From contig CBDFKC010000003.1 in assembly GCA_965248685.1 (NCBI GenBank), positions 2,542,001-2,606,000 of the forward strand: a stretch of 64,000 nucleotides of DNA. The letters are read 5' to 3'. How positions within the stretch are numbered: the stretch's first letter is position 1; every line of letters begins with the position of its first letter. Positions 62,147 through 64,000 of the stretch are shown piece by piece. A program made the position numbers and the translations under genes. The stretch comes from VYFG01 sp965248685. Lineage in GTDB: Bacteria; Pseudomonadota; Gammaproteobacteria; Arenicellales; Poriferihabitantaceae. The notes under the pieces are model-generated. The model worked only from the letters and a program-made list of their open reading frames with translations, had not been told where the DNA came from and searched no databases.

Positions 62147-62181
62147 ACATAAAATAAATGGGATTAATGCGGAGGTTATTG

Positions 62182-62523
62182 ATGAATAGTTTTAACAAAT
62201 TTGTTCCTAAAAGATCACTTGTTGCGTTTGCAGCGCTGGTATTAGTTACTGGCTGTGGGGGCGGCGGCGGAAGTGGTGTCTCTGGAGGCGGAGATCCTGC
62301 GGTTGGATGCATTGAGCAAACCGGTGCCGCTGGTCCAGGTGTTGAAGTAACTAATACCTGTGGTGACACTGTAATCCTGCTGTCAGCCCAGGAAGAAAGG
62401 TTAGTTATTGCACCTGGAGGAACCAGTCGGTTGGTGAATAGTGGGGTCTTTATAATTTTTGGTGCGTGCTTTTCACCGTCTGAACCTGTCAACGAGTCGG
62501 CCACAGAATTTTCCTGCTCATAA
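62182..62523 (+). CDS. Small lipoprotein, uncharacterised
   Basis: 113 aa from ATG 62182, preceded by GGAGG 6 bp upstream. Signal peptide ends with a lipobox (LVLVTGCGGG), so the cysteine is lipid-modified. The mature part begins glycine-rich (GGGGGSGVSGGGD) and then has a small compact domain with cysteine residues (VGCIEQ, NTCGDT, GACFSP, FSCS). No known family. Confidence 0.75.
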   Translation: MNSFNKFVPKRSLVAFAALVLVTGCGGGGGSGVSGGGDPAVGCIEQTGAAGPGVEVTNTCGDTVILLSAQEERLVIAPGGTSRLVNSGVFIIFGACFSPSEPVNESATEFSCS

Positions 62524-62573
62524 CATTTGGACAGGGCTACACGTTTCGAATCTAATCAATAGAAATACTGAAT

Positions 62574-63053
62574 TTGGGTCGATTCGGAAAGTGGTTCCAG
62601 GGTATAACTAAACCGGTTCTAGTTCTGATAACCTGTTTGCCAGCTGGGGCAGTTTGGGCTGAGATAACCACAGAGCTTACATTCGCACGAAAAACAATTA
62701 ACTATGTTAATGGGTCCGTTGAACCGATAAACCCGCAGACAAAGTTTGATTGCTCTGATCGTGTATATGGCGTCTTCAAGGTTTTTGGATTAGCTCCGGG
62801 ACGACATGCACTTATAACTCACTGGACCAGCCCGTCAGGGCATTTGTCAAAGTCCCGGACTCTGAATGCCCGGGTCAAAGAATCTTCCAGTGCAGTATAT
62901 TTGTCGTCTTTTATTCAATTGGAAGGCAGCAGATCAATTATCAAAATATTTGATCCAAGCCTTGGAATGGAACCCTATATTGGCCGCTGGCGGGTAGATA
63001 TATTACGCCAGCAAGAAACTATTGGGACCGGTTACTTCGACATATTGTGTTAG
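62574..63053 (+). CDS. Secreted protein, uncharacterised
   Basis: 159 aa from TTG 62574. Signal peptide TKPVLVLITCLPAGAVWAE. The mature protein is mostly beta-type (RYGVFKVFGLAP-like pattern; IGRWRVDILRQQETIGTGYFDILC) and ends in cysteine. Its stop (63051-63053) overlaps the 3' end of the convergent alpha/beta hydrolase by 4 bp. Function unknown; family not recognised. Confidence 0.65.
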   Translation: MGRFGKWFQGITKPVLVLITCLPAGAVWAEITTELTFARKTINYVNGSVEPINPQTKFDCSDRVYGVFKVFGLAPGRHALITHWTSPSGHLSKSRTLNARVKESSSAVYLSSFIQLEGSRSIIKIFDPSLGMEPYIGRWRVDILRQQETIGTGYFDILC

Positions 63054-64000
63054 CCAGGAAATTGGTTGGTTTTCGGGTTGTCAGGCAACTGAGTAATAAA
63101 CCTGGACAGTAATTCCACCACTTTCTCAGGCTGCTCCTGTTGGACCCAATGCCCTGCATTGGCAACTAGATCGCAGCTGTACATTTTGGTGCAAGCCCGG
63201 GATTGCATTTTTTCATAGGCTCCGGGTTTCTGGAAAACCCCCCAGTCCTTCTCTCCACCGATAAAACAGGAAGGAATGTCGATGGATTGATTGGAGTAAT
63301 TTCGCAATTGCCCGATTTGACGCTCATCGAATCCGCACCGATACCATTGCAGGCCTCCCTGAAATCCGGTGCGACCAAATTCCTCTGCATAGATTTTCAA
63401 CTGCTTTTCGGGAAGCCAGCTGCAGTTGGCAATCTGTTGTTCGGAAGGCATATATTCGGCTACCGTTTCAGCCATGCCAACTGCAAGATTCATGATGTAA
63501 TAGGTTGGCATCAGGGCTAATTCTGATGCACGCCATGCCTTTAGGGGAACAGGCGCGTTGCCCTCCCAGTCCGCACTTTTGTAATAGAAATATGCGCGTA
63601 GGAAAGCACCGATTCCCTGGCAACAGTGGCGCATATTATTGTTAGCGGTGCGGCAACAATAGTATTTCTGGTAATGTTTGCGCGGCCGTCTCAGGGCAGC
63701 CAGCGCACGATCGATATCCTGTTTTATGGATTCATCGGTTTGGTTTGAGATTTCCTCGTCAGCGGATCCTTCAAATGGTGCGCTCATCATCACCACAGAC
63801 TGAAATATTTCTGACTTGATCAGTCCGCAATAAGCTGCAACAGCTGAACCAAAATCGTGACCCACAACTGACGCAGCGCTGGCGTAGCCGAGACTTGCTA
63901 TCAGGGTCGCGGCGTCTTCAACCAGGTTTATCAGTCCGAATGGTGCTAGGTCTCCTTGATAAGACGAGCTCCAGCCAGTTGTCCGACCATATCCCCTTTG
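63050..64000 (-). CDS. Alpha/beta hydrolase (epoxide hydrolase-like), N-terminus beyond window
   Basis: At least 316 residues; the frame stays open to the right edge. An apparent start at 63865 is internal: upstream codons read RGYGRTTG and then LVEDAATLIASLGYASAASVVGHDFG. The nucleophile elbow is GHDFGSAVA, with Asp as nucleophile, a pattern of epoxide hydrolases and haloalkane dehalogenases. The late histidine is in VANAGHWVQQEQP. Reaction and substrate are not fixed. Confidence 0.88.
   Translation of the reverse strand, partial: QRGYGRTTGWSSSYQGDLAPFGLINLVEDAATLIASLGYASAASVVGHDFGSAVAAYCGLIKSEIFQSVVMMSAPFEGSADEEISNQTDESIKQDIDRALAALRRPRKHYQKYYCCRTANNNMRHCCQGIGAFLRAYFYYKSADWEGNAPVPLKAWRASELALMPTYYIMNLAVGMAETVAEYMPSEQQIANCSWLPEKQLKIYAEEFGRTGFQGGLQWYRCGFDERQIGQLRNYSNQSIDIPSCFIGGEKDWGVFQKPGAYEKMQSRACTKMYSCDLVANAGHWVQQEQPEKVVELLSRFITQLPDNPKTNQFPG

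Noticed and set aside
63050..63865. Alpha/beta hydrolase starting at 63865
   Set aside because: That codon is an internal valine just before the nucleophile elbow; the frame continues with family sequence to the window edge.
1..64000. CRISPR arrays, tRNA or rRNA genes, phage or plasmid genes
   Set aside because: No regularly spaced repeats, cloverleaf-like segments, rRNA signatures, integrase or replication genes were recognised in the spacers read.

Overview
The window looks like chromosomal DNA of a free-living, aerobic, probably marine gammaproteobacterium of moderate GC. A family-B DNA polymerase II, a LexA-type SOS repressor, a divergent znuA / zur-znuC-znuB zinc locus and GcvA-like LysR regulators support this. 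The rest is mostly catabolic genes for methylated amines, betaine-type compounds and small organic acids. No rRNA, tRNA, CRISPR array, prophage or transposase gene was found. Gene density is high, and no gene-free stretch exceeds 300 bp.

Layout. 1-11.7 kb: a methylated-amine region holding two non-pyrrolysine MttB-family methyltransferases (the first cut by the left edge), a Rieske oxygenase, a LysR regulator divergent from a DMGDH-like FAD/GcvT demethylase, an agmatinase-family hydrolase, lexA, a DUF445 protein, a DMT transporter and an MBL hydrolase. 11.9-16.2 kb: a secreted caspase-like protein, a flavodoxin-like protein, and LysR with cytochrome c / cytochrome b561. 16.2-19.3 kb: zinc uptake under Zur. 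19.3-25.7 kb: an oxaloacetate-decarboxylase-like enzyme, two DMT transporters, a frameshifted aldo/keto reductase, a flavoprotein remnant and a DUF3604 protein. 25.7-30.7 kb: a tight minus-strand operon PHYH oxygenase - malonyl-CoA decarboxylase - malonyl-CoA synthetase - MFS transporter. 30.7-40 kb: polB, PHYH, a second Rieske oxygenase, an orphan Hpt protein, a LysE exporter, an IPNS-like oxygenase and a hybrid histidine kinase. 40-41.3 kb: a DMT transporter gene split by a 267-bp MITE-like element. 41.5-46.6 kb: soxBDAG (heterotetrameric sarcosine oxidase). 46.7-52.7 kb: TerC, a membrane protein, an OMP, a racemase, a class II amidotransferase, an aminotransferase and a cysteine version of a GrdB-like reductase subunit. 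52.7-55.6 kb: an XRE regulator divergent from a PspA-like protein and a polytopic membrane protein. 55.8-62 kb: a catabolic block of three 2OG-type oxygenases, an M20 amidohydrolase, an FAD dehydrogenase and a FAH hydrolase. 62-64 kb: a lipoprotein, a secreted protein and an alpha/beta hydrolase cut by the right edge.

How it fits together (inference). Rieske oxygenases, MttB-like proteins, the DMGDH-like protein and SoxBDAG could remove methyl groups step by step from betaine-type compounds towards glycine, passing one-carbon units to tetrahydrofolate. Eight non-haem iron oxygenases (two Rieske, six 2OG-type) in 64 kb suggest a specialist in oxidative attack on N-alkylated or carboxylated osmolytes. 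The most unusual items are the MITE-like element and its solo end copy, the unusual operator upstream of lexA, the GrdB-like protein in an aerobic setting, the corrinoid-less MttB proteins and the PspA/membrane-protein module.
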